From positions 49,801,048 to 49,865,047 of the forward strand of contig NC_054741.1 in the NCBI RefSeq assembly GCF_018143015.1: 64,000 bases of DNA, read 5' to 3'. The notes under the pieces were generated by a model. That model did no database searches. It worked only from the letters and a program-made list of their open reading frames with translations, and was not told the DNA's origin. Source of the stretch: Lytechinus variegatus. Taxonomy: Eukaryota; Echinodermata; Echinoidea; Temnopleuroida; Toxopneustidae. The first letter of the stretch is position 1; each line of letters opens with the position of its first letter. Shown piece after piece: positions 10,432 through 22,115 of this stretch. Position numbers and translations under genes: made by a program.

Positions 10432-11575
10432 GTCTCACCTGCGAAGCAGAGTGAGACTATAGGCGCCGCTTTTCCGACGGCGGCGGCAACGGCGGCGGCG
10501 GCGACGGCGGCGGCGGCGGCGACGGCGGCGGCGGCGTCAACATCAAATCTTAACCTGAGGTTAAGTTTTTGAAATGACATCATAACTTAGAAAGTATATG
10601 GACCTAGTTCATGAAACTTGGCCATAAGGTTAATCAAGTATTACTGAACATCCTATTAAAGTTTCATGTCACATGACCAAGGTCAAAGGTCATTTAGGGT
10701 CAATGAACTTAGACCATGTTGGAGGAATCAACATTGAAATCTTAACCTGAGGTTAAGTTTTTGAAATGTCATCATAACTTAGAAAATATATGGACCTAGT
10801 TCATGAAACTTGGACATAAGGTTAATCAAGTATCACTGAACATCCTGCATGAGTTTCACGTCACATGACCAAGGTCAAAGGTCATTTAGGGTCAATGAAC
10901 TTTGGCCGAATTGGGGATATCTGTTGAATTCCCATCATAACTTTGAAAGTTTATGGATCTGATTCATGAAACTTGAACATAATAGTAATCAAGCATCACT
11001 GAATATTTTGTGCAAGTTTCAGGTCTCATGATTAAGGTCAAAGGTCATTTAGGGTCAATGAACTTTGGCCAAATCGTGGGTATCTGTTGAATTACCATCA
11101 TAACTTTGAAAGTTTATTAGTCTAGTTCATTAAACTTGGACATATGAGTAATCAAATATCACTGAACATCCTGTGCGCATTTCAGGTCACATGACCAAGG
11201 TCAAAGGTCAATGAACTTTGGCCGAAGTGGGTGTATCAGTTGAATTACCATCAAAACTTTGAAAGTTTATGGATCTGATTCATGAAACTTGTACATAAGA
11301 GTAATCAAGTATCACTGAACATCCTGTGCGAGTTTCAGGTCACATGATCAAGGTCAAAGGTCATGTAAGGTCAATGAACTTTGGCCATGTTGGGGTTTTT
11401 TGTTGAATAACCATCATATCTCTGTAAGTTTATTGGTCTAGTTCATAAAAAGTGGACATAAGAGTAACCATGTATCACTGAACATCTTGTGCGAGTTAGA
11501 GTAGTATTCAAAGTCAGCACTGCTGCTATATTGAACTGCGTGATGCAGGTGAGACGGCCAGAGGCATTCCACTTG
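10432..11575 (+). mobile_element. ~1.1 kb dispersed repeat with internal DR1 array, copy 2
   Basis: Same ends and internal tandem structure as the copy at 3423-4520, with only scattered differences. It is longer mainly because a GGC-type triplet tract at 10476-10537 is expanded. Perfect AGGTCAAAGGTCA occurs at 10680, 10872, 11035, 11198 and 11351. It lies downstream of TPX2. Confidence 0.85.
10476..10537 (+). repeat. Expanded (GGC)n tract inside the DR1 repeat
   Basis: Runs of GGC interrupted by GAC/AAC occupy about 60 bases, against about 20 bases at the matching place in copy 1. Poly-Ala reading frames across it are artefacts of the triplet. Confidence 0.85.
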
Positions 11576-13900
11576 TCATAATTTACAAGGAATAACCGCT
11601 GCAAACTGAATGTACAGCAGGAATAGAATATTGATTATGGCATTTTGAAAAAATAAATAATGTATGATAAGCTGATGTATCACTCATGTGAATTTGAACC
11701 ATTTATAAAGTGTAAATAGTGATATTGGTGACTCTGATGATAAAGATTTTGAAGAAATCAGGACACGATTTTTGGTTTCTCTGAAAGACCAGACATTCTA
11801 TTAATTGTAAATATAGAGAATAGAGTGTGTGGTTGATAAAGAGGAATGTTTTTAATAGATTTCAAATTATATATAGTTTATTTGGAGTAATCACAGACAC
11901 CAAATTCATAAGTGACCCTGAAGGCATATTTGAGAATCTGTCTTCAGATATCGGGAATTAGCTAGACCACTCACTACCACAACCATCAACTACATCCTAT
12001 GGCCGTAAGAAGTGTTATGTTTTTAATGAGAAAAACCAATTCATGCCATTGATCGGAGGATAACTTTGCAGAGTAAGTAAGAAAAAGGTATTGATAGAAG
12101 TCCATCACATCTGCACTTGTCACAATTTGGAAAGGTATTTGTTTAAAGAAAGTAGTCTACAGTGTATGAACTTGGTTATTGTATACTTTTGCTTATCAAA
12201 ATGTATGATTAGTAACATTTTATTTAGAAGAAAGTGAAATTGTATTTACTATGTGTGATTGGTTTTATTTTATTGTATGATTGTTATTATTATCATTATT
12301 ATTACAATTATATTCATTATAATTGTTATATTAATTATGATATATTTTATTACATTATTCTTACATTGCATCCCACATGGCATTTCTTTGTACATTACAG
12401 GTAGTCATGAACAAAAAGAACTAAAAATGAAAACAAAAAATCAAAACACCTGTAGCATACCAGTAAACTAATATTGAGACCATGATTGAAAGGAAAATCA
12501 CTTTAATTAAGAGTATATATTAGTTACAGGTTTGACTGGCAATTTTATTCCTTTCTTGTGACTGCTTGAATTTCGTACTCCACATGAATATTCTTGAAAT
12601 ACTGGGTGAGTATTTTATTCATCGGTAATCAAAATGAACTTGGCACCGGCAAGGATGTGAATGCAGAGTATATTAGACTAGGTATTTTAATTTTCATATG
12701 ATTAGCATTCTAAAACCTAAACCTGATTAATATATCCATATGATTATCATTAATTACTTCAAATTTTTCCACCACAGATGTATATACTTTAAAACTTCAT
12801 GAAATGTGCCTGTGAAAGTGAGCTAAATCACTTTCACACGTAGTTCATTTGTTTGGATCTTTGCGATCTAGTTTATTTTGACTGTCACATGTTGAATTGT
12901 CACTCTTTATCATGCATTTTCAGGGAATTGGTGAGTTGTAAATATGCCCCTTGCCTCTGATTGTTATTCCTAGCTTTTACCTGCAAAGTAAGAAGTACTA
13001 ATCTAGCCAGCCTTTTAAAATCTCTCTGTAGTTTCCAAACAAAAAGAACAAGTTGATGTGAATAACAGTTTATCACAAATGCATAATGAGTATGGTGTGG
13101 AAATGTGGATTTTTGTATATTATTGAGAAAATAGAGAAATGTTTTGTAAAGGCTTGTACTAATACATTTATTTTGAAACCATTGTACAAAGCATTTATAT
13201 AACAAGTATTTCATCTAAACTTGAACTGGATACGATTGCAATTACCAAGATTATTACTGTGTACAGAATAATTACAGCATTTTACAATCCCAGTTCATAA
13301 GAGTGGAGATTGGTTAATTGTATTTTGTTTTCTTTATTAATTTGCTGTGTTAAGGAGATTTTTAATGATGATAACTGCACATAATAAACAAATTCCATCA
13401 TGTAAATTCACATTGTCACTACTGAATGCATATCAAGAAGTCAACTTTTCGTATATAGACACCGATAGTTAAAGATATGCTTTTTTTTGCACATTAGTAG
13501 CAAACTTTGACAAGTTCATGTGATATACATGTATTTATGCGATTTTTAGATAATCTTTCGGAACATTTTTATATGACATTTTAACTGGGTCAAATACATG
13601 AATTGATTAATACAATTGTACAATGATGGAGGGATTAAACATAACAATATGATAACAAGCCTCATAAAGTGCCTATAATGTATGAACAAGAAGTTGACTA
13701 AAATAATTAAAACTGATCTTTTCATGTATAAAAACACCTGGTTTTCATGTGCGTCTGAATTTAATAGTAAAATAATGTACATTAGAATCTGCTAAGTCGA
13801 ATCTCTTCTGACTACAGCATTCCGTTTGATTTTTTTTTTCTGGTATATAAAAATGCTTATGGGAGCTCAACTTAATGCAGACTCTATTGTATAAAGTTGT
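11576..13900. other. Gene-free AT-rich sequence
   Basis: No coding signature or RNA gene was recognised. A low-complexity ATT/TTAT stretch lies at about 12262-12360. Confidence 0.5.
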
Positions 13901-14495
13901 TAAAGGACAAGTCCACCCAAACAGAACGTTTTGATTTGAATTAAAAAAAAGAAAAATCCAACAAGCATAACACTGAAATTTTCATCAAAATCGGATGTAA
14001 AATTTTGCTTAATTTCACAAAACAGTTATATGCACATCCTGGTCGATATGTAAATGAGGAACCTGATGACATCATCCACTCACTATTTTTTTTTTCATTT
14101 TATGAAATATGAAATATTCTAATTTTCTCATTGTCAAGTGAAACGATTTATTCCTTCCTGAACATGTGGAATTAGCATTGTTTTTATACTATATGGTTCA
14201 GTCAAGTTGGTCCTTATTGTCAAATATGTATAATATTAAATATTGTATAATTCAAACAAAAAACGAAAGAAATAGTGAGTGAAGGACATTATTGAATTCT
14301 CATTTGCATGTCATTGATTTGTGCATATCAATGTTTTGTGAAAATAAGCGAAGCTTTTGTAAAAATAAGCAAAGCTTTAAAATGTCATAACTTATTTTAC
14401 ATCTGATTTTGATGAAATTTTCAACGTTATGCTAGTTTGATTTTTCTCTATTTATTCAAATCAACATTTCTCTGTGGTGGACTTGACCTTTAAAT
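13901..14495. mobile_element. MITE, 'AAGTCCACC' family, full-length
   Basis: Left TAAAGGACAAGTCCACCC and right GGTGGACTTGACCTTTA are inverse ends. The arms repeat ATCAAAATCGGATGTAAAAT-type text in opposite orientation (TTTTGATGAAATTTTCA near the right end). The central part contains ACTCACTATTT and its inverse AAATAGTGAGT. Confidence 0.8.
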
Positions 14496-16108
14496 AATGG
14501 AATTGATAGTAGTTGCATGTACTATTACATCAGTTTTAAATTCATAGCTACTTAATTGACAAGAATGGGGTTTATTGACTAATATTCTTGTTCAAACGTG
14601 GTAAAACAAAGTCAATGGAATACACAAGGCAACAATAAATGTTCTGCATTCAGGCAAGATACATTGAATTTTTTTTGTCCACTTGGCTGAGAACTATTGT
14701 CTACGGGGTTATCAATTTTAACAAAAAATTATCAAAAATAAGATTCATCGAAATGTTAGACATAATACTGTTTATTAACACAATTTGGCCAATTTCATTG
14801 TATAATTGTTTTTATTACAAATTCATGCACAAACAACGGATTGGAATTCACGTACTGCATTTTTATAAATTTCTACAAAACGCAGCAAATTTCACTCCTA
14901 ATCCATTTAAATCATACCACCTCATTTCACACTAATCAAAATTAAATCTTACATAGGCCTACATATGATTTAAACAACTTGATATAATAAATTAACCCCC
15001 TGTTTAAAAAAAAATGGACTGAAAAAGGGGGACACGTAATAGTTGGCAACCAGAAAGACTTGTCGCATTAATTAAAAAAAATGATACCTCACAAAATCCC
15101 AATTTAAGGGAAAAATTATGACATGAATACAATCATTGTACGGCTAAAAAATGTATCTACGCCCTAATTATTTGATACCATTTTATGTTGGTATGTCCTC
15201 AACGCTTGGATAATCAGTAGGTATTCTTTGCAGTGATGTAAATTTTGATTTGTGCCAAAGTAAAGCAAGACTGCAATGAATGTCAATGATGTCACAATCC
15301 TACATGAGTTAGTAAATATTTTCAAATCCCTTTCAATGACATTAACTGAGAATTAATACTAAGAAGTGTTTATTATCTGGATTCATTGATTGCAGTCATG
15401 CCTTACTTTGGCGCAAAGAAAAATGTACATCAGTGCAAAGAATATCTGCTGTTGTCCAGGCGTTATCACATAACACATAAACATCGTATCAAATTATTTG
15501 TGAGAATATACTCTTTCAGGCCATATATAATAATCATGTGGTTATGACATATTATTTTTCCTTGACTTGGGGATTTGTAAAGTGTTTTTTTTTTACTCAC
15601 ATAGTATGGTAGAGTCGAAATGAGCCAGAATGGAGTCAGATTTGTATTTGTGCAACGTTCTTGGGGCATTCCATTGTATTCTTTAAATTATGAATGCATT
15701 CTTTGTGCTTTCGAAATATTCTGACCTATTCTTGTGGCCGTCCCAAATGTTTGGTCATGTTCATTTTTTATAGGTGCATTTGGAAAAGAATAAGAGGGGT
15801 ATATAGGAGGAATTGACTTGCTTGTGGTCGAACAACAGTCGTTTCATTCCGACCGATTCTGCCTGATTCTGAATAAGTGTGACGGAGCCGAGCGGTCTGA
15901 TAGTTTTTAAGCAGATTTCCAAAATATATTACTGCATCAACCAATAATTGCTTTATGCCACCCGGTCTGCCACCAGATTACAGTGATAGTTATTGGTAAA
16001 GTTGAGATATAGTGATAGTGATCCGGATGATTTGAATGATGATTGCCATAGCAAAGGTGATGATGATGTTGATGATGTTCATGATGATGATGATGATGAT
16101 AATGATGT

Positions 16109-16141
<33 letters not shown>

Positions 16142-18103
16142 CGATAAAGCAGTGCTTCATCCTTGTCTTCTTCGAAACTCAATACAAATATTAAGATTTT
16201 GAATACTAGATTTGTTTCTCTGATTTAGTTTTTTCTTCTCTCAAGCACATGCCAACACTCGTTTTTTCGTTCAATGTTCGCTTCTCCATTTCAATTCATT
16301 TCATTCTAAATTTTAAGGGTTAAGTAAGTTGATTCGTTCAAAGTGAGTTTACAGGGTGACCGAAATGAAGTATAACTACCCAGACCTATTTTACCTAGCG
16401 TCAATAATAACTACAATAAACTACCCACATCGTAAAAAAGAATCCTTTTTATTCGACACAAAAGATAGTAGGTAATGAATTGCAGTTCTATTCTAAGCTC
16501 TTAAATTCGTCGAAATTCGCAATTCATTATTATTTCGACCGCTGAATCCACAAACCCTTTGACCCATTTTAATTGTTATGAAATATTATTATTTTGATAC
16601 CAAGGTAGTGGTAGAGTATAGTGTTTGCTATGGCGTTGGGGTAGGTTGTAATGGCAAATACATAAAATGATATATGGGGCAAAAAGTTCGACTGATATTT
16701 GCACGGCACGGGATACCATACCTATAAAAATCTGTAGTAATTTTTTTTTTCATCTCTATCAGTCATTTTTTTCTATATATATATATATACACAAATATTG
16801 TCATTTGTAATTTGTTTGATTTTATGGGGGGGGGGGGAGCGCCATACTTGTGTGAGACCGAAAATATAATTTAAAAGTCAACCAATATTTTGGCAGATTT
16901 TCATCAAAGCCAATGATTTGTGCCATTATGGCCATATCGTCGGGGAATTTGGCAAATATCAGGGTAAAAAATCATTCTTATTTTTAGGGACTACCTACTT
17001 TTCCAATGTTTTTCACATCGGAGCAATTGCAGCGTTTTGGGGGCCTTTTCTTTTATTTTATCTTCTACTTTTTTTTGGGGGGTGCATCAAAGCAATCATG
17101 CAGTAAGAACAATATCATTATACTGTCATAGTTAGAATGTTAATTTTTCTAAATTTTTAATATTGCCTGTGACAGATCTCGGGGCGACTACAGAAAGAAA
17201 GGGCGTCCCAAAGCATGCATTTTAGGGGAATTTTAGCGGCAATTTCAGCAGTCACTGAGAGCAAAATCGCCTGTCACCCTTGTGGTTGATGAGATCATGC
17301 AAACGTCTAATATCTCTTCCCTGTAGAACCTAACGCTTCGTAAATTCTTTTGTTCCTGTTTCAATCCTTACATTAATTGCATACTTCAAGTTATATTAAC
17401 CCCCGGGCCCATGACCCCCTCCCCCTTCTGCCTTTATCTTAATTTCTCTTATCTTTGTTTCTTAGATTTGTATGATGCTTACTTATATGTATCATGTAAT
17501 CTTTGTGTGTATCATATGACATTCTAAATTATGTTTGTGCGAACAAATTGAATTTCAATTTGTACCTGATTGCATAATGGACAATACAAATATCTGAATC
17601 TGTATTTCATACGCTGGCAAATTTGGACTACTCTGAGTTGAACTGTGGTCTGGGACTGTGGATTCTTCTGCTTATATTTCAAGTTAGTCCCTCCTCTTTA
17701 CTTACTGGTGAAAAGAAACTACATTTGGTTTTAAAGCTTCCGTCAACACCAACTCCGTTTCGACTATCCCTCTTGAACAAATACATGGACAATAGCTCGT
17801 TAAAAAAAAGTTCTCTAAAAAAGAGAGCGTCCCGGTCAGTTGGTTGTGACATCAGGGAGTTGATGGAGGGGGATGAGGGCAAGACAAGTTGCTTCAATAC
17901 ATGAGACAATCTAATTAAGTCATCTCGAATTTTGTTGCATTCTTATACACATTGATTGAGGATTATCACGCAAATTATGTTTTATTAGTTATTCGAGGTC
18001 ATTCTTGATAATGAAATAAATAAAGTAAGGTTTGAACCATGAAACGTCAACAAAGAGTTCGAAGGTGGTCATCTGTGATTGTTATGGACCAGCACGCACC
18101 CTG
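14496..18103. other. Gene-free sequence with microsatellites
   Basis: I find no exon supported by splice sites and family similarity. It contains a (GAT)n tract (16057-16146), a short TA tract (~16777-16791) and a G run near 16826. Confidence 0.5.
16057..16146. repeat. (GAT)n microsatellite
   Basis: About 90 bases of GAT with occasional GTT/AAT variants. The poly-Asp (plus) and poly-His (minus) translations come from the triplet and are not genes. Confidence 0.9.
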
Positions 18104-18400
18104 ATTGGTCCAATCAACTTCTCATCTTAATGATGATTCACAGAGGGTTTCTTTTGTTACCTGTCAGCTTTTCTCGGGTTGGGGTCATCTTATATTTCAG
18201 ATCAAACAAACCGACTCTCTCTATAAATAGGCCCATGAAGTTTAAGAAGAGAGTGTTTGTCGAGTAAATCGAACAGAAGAATCGAATCATCGACACTAGC
18301 TGCTTCACTCACTTGGCTGGTCAAGACGTACGGAGGAGCTTGATGGTCCCCAACGCAGGACATCTCAGGTATTCTAAACATCAATCTTCTAGTTATGCCG
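18104..18400 (+). promoter_or_regulatory. Candidate promoter and leader exon (possibly for SLC10-1)
   Basis: ATTGG (18104-18108) and CCAAT (18110-18114) sit one base apart. TATAAATA is at 18222-18229, a usual distance downstream of CCAAT boxes. Initiation would fall near 18252. The predicted leader ends at a strong donor, GTAAGTATTT at 18400 (or GTATTC at 18369). The next plus-strand coding start is SLC10-1 at 24332, which has an AG at 24311-24312 just before its ATG, so a ~5.9 kb leader intron is possible. This is motif-based inference; an alternative TATATAAAG lies at 23558-23566. Confidence 0.35.
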
Positions 18401-20516
18401 TAAGTATTTAGCTTCTTTGATGTCGTTCTTTTCTATTTGATAACATTCATTGTTTATACATGGAACTAAAGCAAAATTAGTTGAATCTTGAATGATTATG
18501 CCCTTTTCACATCGATCAGATTTTAACATTATTTGTCATTTCATCATGTGATGATGGGCCTCGGAACGAATTTTGAAGAAGTTTAGAAAAATGACAAGCG
18601 CCCCCTCCACCGCCCCCCAAAACCCCGTTTTCTCAAAGAATGTGACAAGCAAAACAAAAAAGGCAAAAATGTCAAATTTCCATACATTTCAACACACCAA
18701 CCTGATTTCAAAGGGGTGCTGCCTATTAATTGTGTAACACTGCTTTCCAGGCGCCATGCATAATTATATACATGTATGCCATTGTGGTCTTTTCATCTTG
18801 CTTTTTTCTCTCTGCTGCCTTAGAAAACACCAAAACCCACCACGATCTATTTATTTTTACAATAAATTGATTATCTCCTTGCAAGAGCAGACATGAATCG
18901 AAAATGCTGAATGAATATAGGCTTAAAATTGTTTTTGTTTCACTTTACGTGAATTCCACCAAAGCCTGAAGCATGAAGCCACCGAGCGGTTTATTCCTCT
19001 ATTCGAGGGATAGAAAGAATTTAATTTGCTCTCGACTGAGTATATCCATGAAACAAAATATGTGATTAAAAAAAACACAGGGCAGCTCATAGATCTATAC
19101 CGATATTTCCCTCCAAATTGATGACTTCATCTTCTTGTTGGCTTCCTCGAAAAGTTTTGGCAACTTTCAAATATAAACATTAAACCAGCACCAAGACTCG
19201 TAGCAAACCGTTACTTTTATTATCGAGAACAATAAAAAGTACTGGTCTCATTGCACCCATTCTCTCCAGATGTGACGCACTTTAGTTTGTTTTGAGGACC
19301 TTTTATGCCATAAAAACGCAAATGGGAGATTGTCAGATCGTTTCGTGTTGAGAAACCAGAAATTTATTGCTAAAGAAGAAAGGGTTTTAACCCGAAGAAA
19401 TTTCGCCAAAGGATGTGAAAAAATAGTTGAAGCCATTGAGGCAATACGTAAGAGTTCCCTCTCGTCACCACACGTATTGTCCTGTTTTATTTTTTTTTAT
19501 CAGAAGTTCCCTTTGTTTGGGTGCAGTCCTCTACTTTTTATGGGGTAGGGAGGGGGTTCCGGGTCTTAAAAATGAGTGTGCATCGAGGGCCTGTGATTTT
19601 GTTTCTGAATCTTAGAGTGAGATAAGAAATAACAGCGAACGGATAATTTTTTACAGGAAAAAAATACAAGAGTTGCGATTGCTTTTAAGCAACAGATATC
19701 TACTCTAAAAAGCATGGGATCCGCTTTTAAACTTGACAATATAAAATTCAAGTTCGTCAACGCTATCCCTCCGTTCCCAACAAAGATCACAGATGTGAGG
19801 TCTGGTTTGAACTGTTCTTTGTGTTTTTTTTACCCCTTATATGCCCCTTTATTACCTGTACCAGGGCACCTCTTTAGATCAATACTTGTTTTTGAAAGGG
19901 CTACCATGTACAAAGGAGAGCACATACATAAATGAATAGATATATTCGGCCTAAAATGGTTCTAGGAAATATGCATTCTACTTGTTACTTTGATATTTCA
20001 GTCATTATATAGGTCTAACACATGTCACTGTTTACTTCAATTTGGCTTCTACTTTTGTCAGGTAACGTTTCTATTAATTCGTTTACATTGTTCATTATAC
20101 ATTTGTGTTGAATCTGATTTTATGTTTTTCATTTCATCTTTTCGATTAACATATACATTTTTCGGTTCTTATCATCATAATGTGTTTTGTTCTTTTGCTC
20201 TCAGTTTGTTAAGTTGCTTATTTAATTTTTCTTATTAGGCCTAATAGCAATAAATTTGTCTGATATTAAGCATGCCTTATAGCACTTACTTCAAAATAAA
20301 GGCTTGCAATCATCCAAAAATTAATTTGTGCCACATACAATATTCTTCATTCACATTTTTAGAAAATAGGCAAAAATAATTTGTTCCAAAATCGGATCGT
20401 GGTCCAGGAGCTGTTCGGAGGCCTTTATAGGAAATATCAAAAACGCAGATGAGATCATGCGACGGCCTCGTGTAAATTTCTGTCATGAATTTCGATTTAG
20501 ATCAGTGAAAGCATCT
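18401..20516. other. No recognised feature
   Basis: No coding exon, RNA gene or clear repeat structure was identified. It could be leader intron if the 18.2 kb promoter belongs to SLC10-1. Confidence 0.4.
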
Positions 20517-20990
20517 CATTACCTCTTTTGGGACACCAAACTATCTGTATATAAGTTATTCAATATTTGTTTTGTGATTTTCCGTAGATACAAGATACAT
20601 GAGTGGAGCGTTGTGGCCCAGTGGATAAGTCTTCTGACTTTGAAACAGAGGGTCGTGGGTTCGAATCCCAGCCATGGCGTAATTTCCTTCAGCAAGAAAT
20701 TTATCCATACTGTGCTGCACTCGACCCAGGTGAGGTGAATGGGTACCCGGCAGGATTAATTCCTTGAATGCATGAGCGCTGAGAGGCTGCTCGAGCTAAA
20801 GCCGGGGTAGTAATAATAATAATAATAACGCGCCTCGGAATAGAATATCTCTAGATAGATGGCGCTATATAAATGCCTATTATTATCATTATTATATTAC
20901 AATATATTTTGCAAGATTGGTCATACGTTGGGTTTCGGTTATCTCCTTCAAGTAAAAAAAAATACATGAATGCTAACCACCCAGGGTCAA
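20517..20990 (+). repeat. Dispersed repeat 'R2', interrupted by a SINE
   Basis: The flanks 20517-20601 (ATTACCTCTTTTGGG...) and ~20896-20990 (GGTTTCGGTTATCTCCTTCA..., AACCACCCAGGGTC) match a continuous copy at 49131-49315. That copy lacks the central SINE and so acts as an empty-site reference. Confidence 0.75.
20602..20895 (+). mobile_element. tRNA-derived SINE, intact copy
   Basis: The head has an A-box-like GTGGCCCAGTGGATAAGTC and a perfect B box GGTTCGAATCC. The body has GCAAGAAATTTATCC, GGGTACCCGGCAGGATTAA and GCTAAAGCCGGGG. The tail is an AAT tract, then AGATGGCGCTATATAAATGC and TATT repeats. It is inserted in repeat R2, with near-matching 9 bp flanks TACAAGATA / TACAATATA. Confidence 0.85.
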
Positions 20991-21352
20991 AAATATGAAA
21001 ATCAAAATTTTCTATGGTAAATACTTTTCAATTTCCTCTTATATGTGCGCTTATTTTCGAAATCTATCTTCTTTCTATAAATATGAATATCCACATGAAT
21101 TTATGTAATATTTTCATCAATTTAATTTCAGTGACATTTTTAAATGCTCTTTATTTACTAAGAATATAGTTGCTTAGATACTAACATCTGTACAATGGTC
21201 GTGGTGCTATGTCAGTATCATGTAATATGCTATGAGCACGCACTAAGCTTATGTTTATGGACATATATCTTCAGAAACCCTCCCATATCCCCCCCCCCCC
21301 CGTCCCAGAAAACAAGCCCTGCATATTAGCTTCTGGAGAGACTTGGATATTT

Positions 21353-21527
21353 AAGGCCGGCAAGCCTTTTACAGCACATAAACTCCCGCCATAGCCTTTA
21401 CTTCACCTGGGTTGAGTGCACCACAATGTGGATCAATTTGTTGCTGAAGAAATTACGCCATGAATTCGATTCGAACCCACGACCCTCTTTTTTAAAGTCA
21501 GGAGACGAATCTGCTGGGTCACAAAGA
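21353..21527 (-). mobile_element. tRNA-derived SINE, 3'-truncated, inverted
   Basis: This is the reverse complement of the SINE head and body: the B-box complement appears as GATTCGAACCC and the body as CACCTGGGTTGAGTGCA. It lacks the AAT and GGCGCTATAT tail and carries more mismatches than the copies at 20602 and 44038. Confidence 0.75.
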
Positions 21528-21935
21528 TCAAACAATCATAAATCCGACAAGTTATCTAGATTAAATATTTTTTTCAAAAAAATATGAAAGCTATGGCATT
21601 TTAAATTTGACAAAACTTTATATGCACATAATGGGATAACCGATGTCATGTCACAAACGAAAAAAATACTATTTTCGTGTTCAAGAAACTCATCATTTCA
21701 AAAATTATAAATGTAGAAATGAAAGATATTTACGCCTTTTTTTCTACCATGTCCATAAAAGTTGGTTTCATTTGCTAGTTAGCCATGTTTGCAAGAGAGC
21801 AGAGATCTCATGCAAGAAATTTTAGATATTTTTATTTCAAAATGGAATATTCTATTTAGTAAATTACATTTTGATTCACTTTGTTGTCATAGATATATAA
21901 AATTTCTTCTGCATATATACATTTCCATTTTTAGC

Positions 21936-22115
21936 AATGACAGTTTGTTTTGTACATTTTGACATATAAATAACAAAACATATTTCCAAGTACCCCTGTG
22001 CAAAAATTATATGCAAGATTATTACATATCAGGTTGGAAATGGAGGAGGCTGCTAAAAAGCGGAGCTTGTAGAGTGCAGCGTCCTAATAAATATTCTTGT
22101 AGTTGCATAGCATAT
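21936..22115. repeat. Dispersed repeat 'R3', copy 1
   Basis: About 180 bases matching 56894-57075. The best-conserved core is GGTTGGAAATGGAGGAGGCT followed by GCTAAAAAGCGGAGCTTG. No reading frame or tRNA-like promoter is evident. It lies ~2.2 kb upstream of the SLC10-1 ATG. Confidence 0.75.

Noticed and set aside
10375..10583. Poly-Ala reading frames on both strands
   Set aside because: They span the GGC tract of a dispersed repeat.
15937..16202. Poly-His and poly-Asp reading frames
   Set aside because: They are translations of a (GAT)n microsatellite on the two strands; there is no other coding signal.
17623..17904. A 93-residue reading frame
   Set aside because: It opens at a non-ATG codon and has no recognisable domain; composition is like the flanks.
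20602..20675. A functional tRNA gene
   Set aside because: A and B boxes are present, but the sequence continues into a SINE body with a LINE-like tail and recurs elsewhere in the window; the acceptor stem does not pair well.
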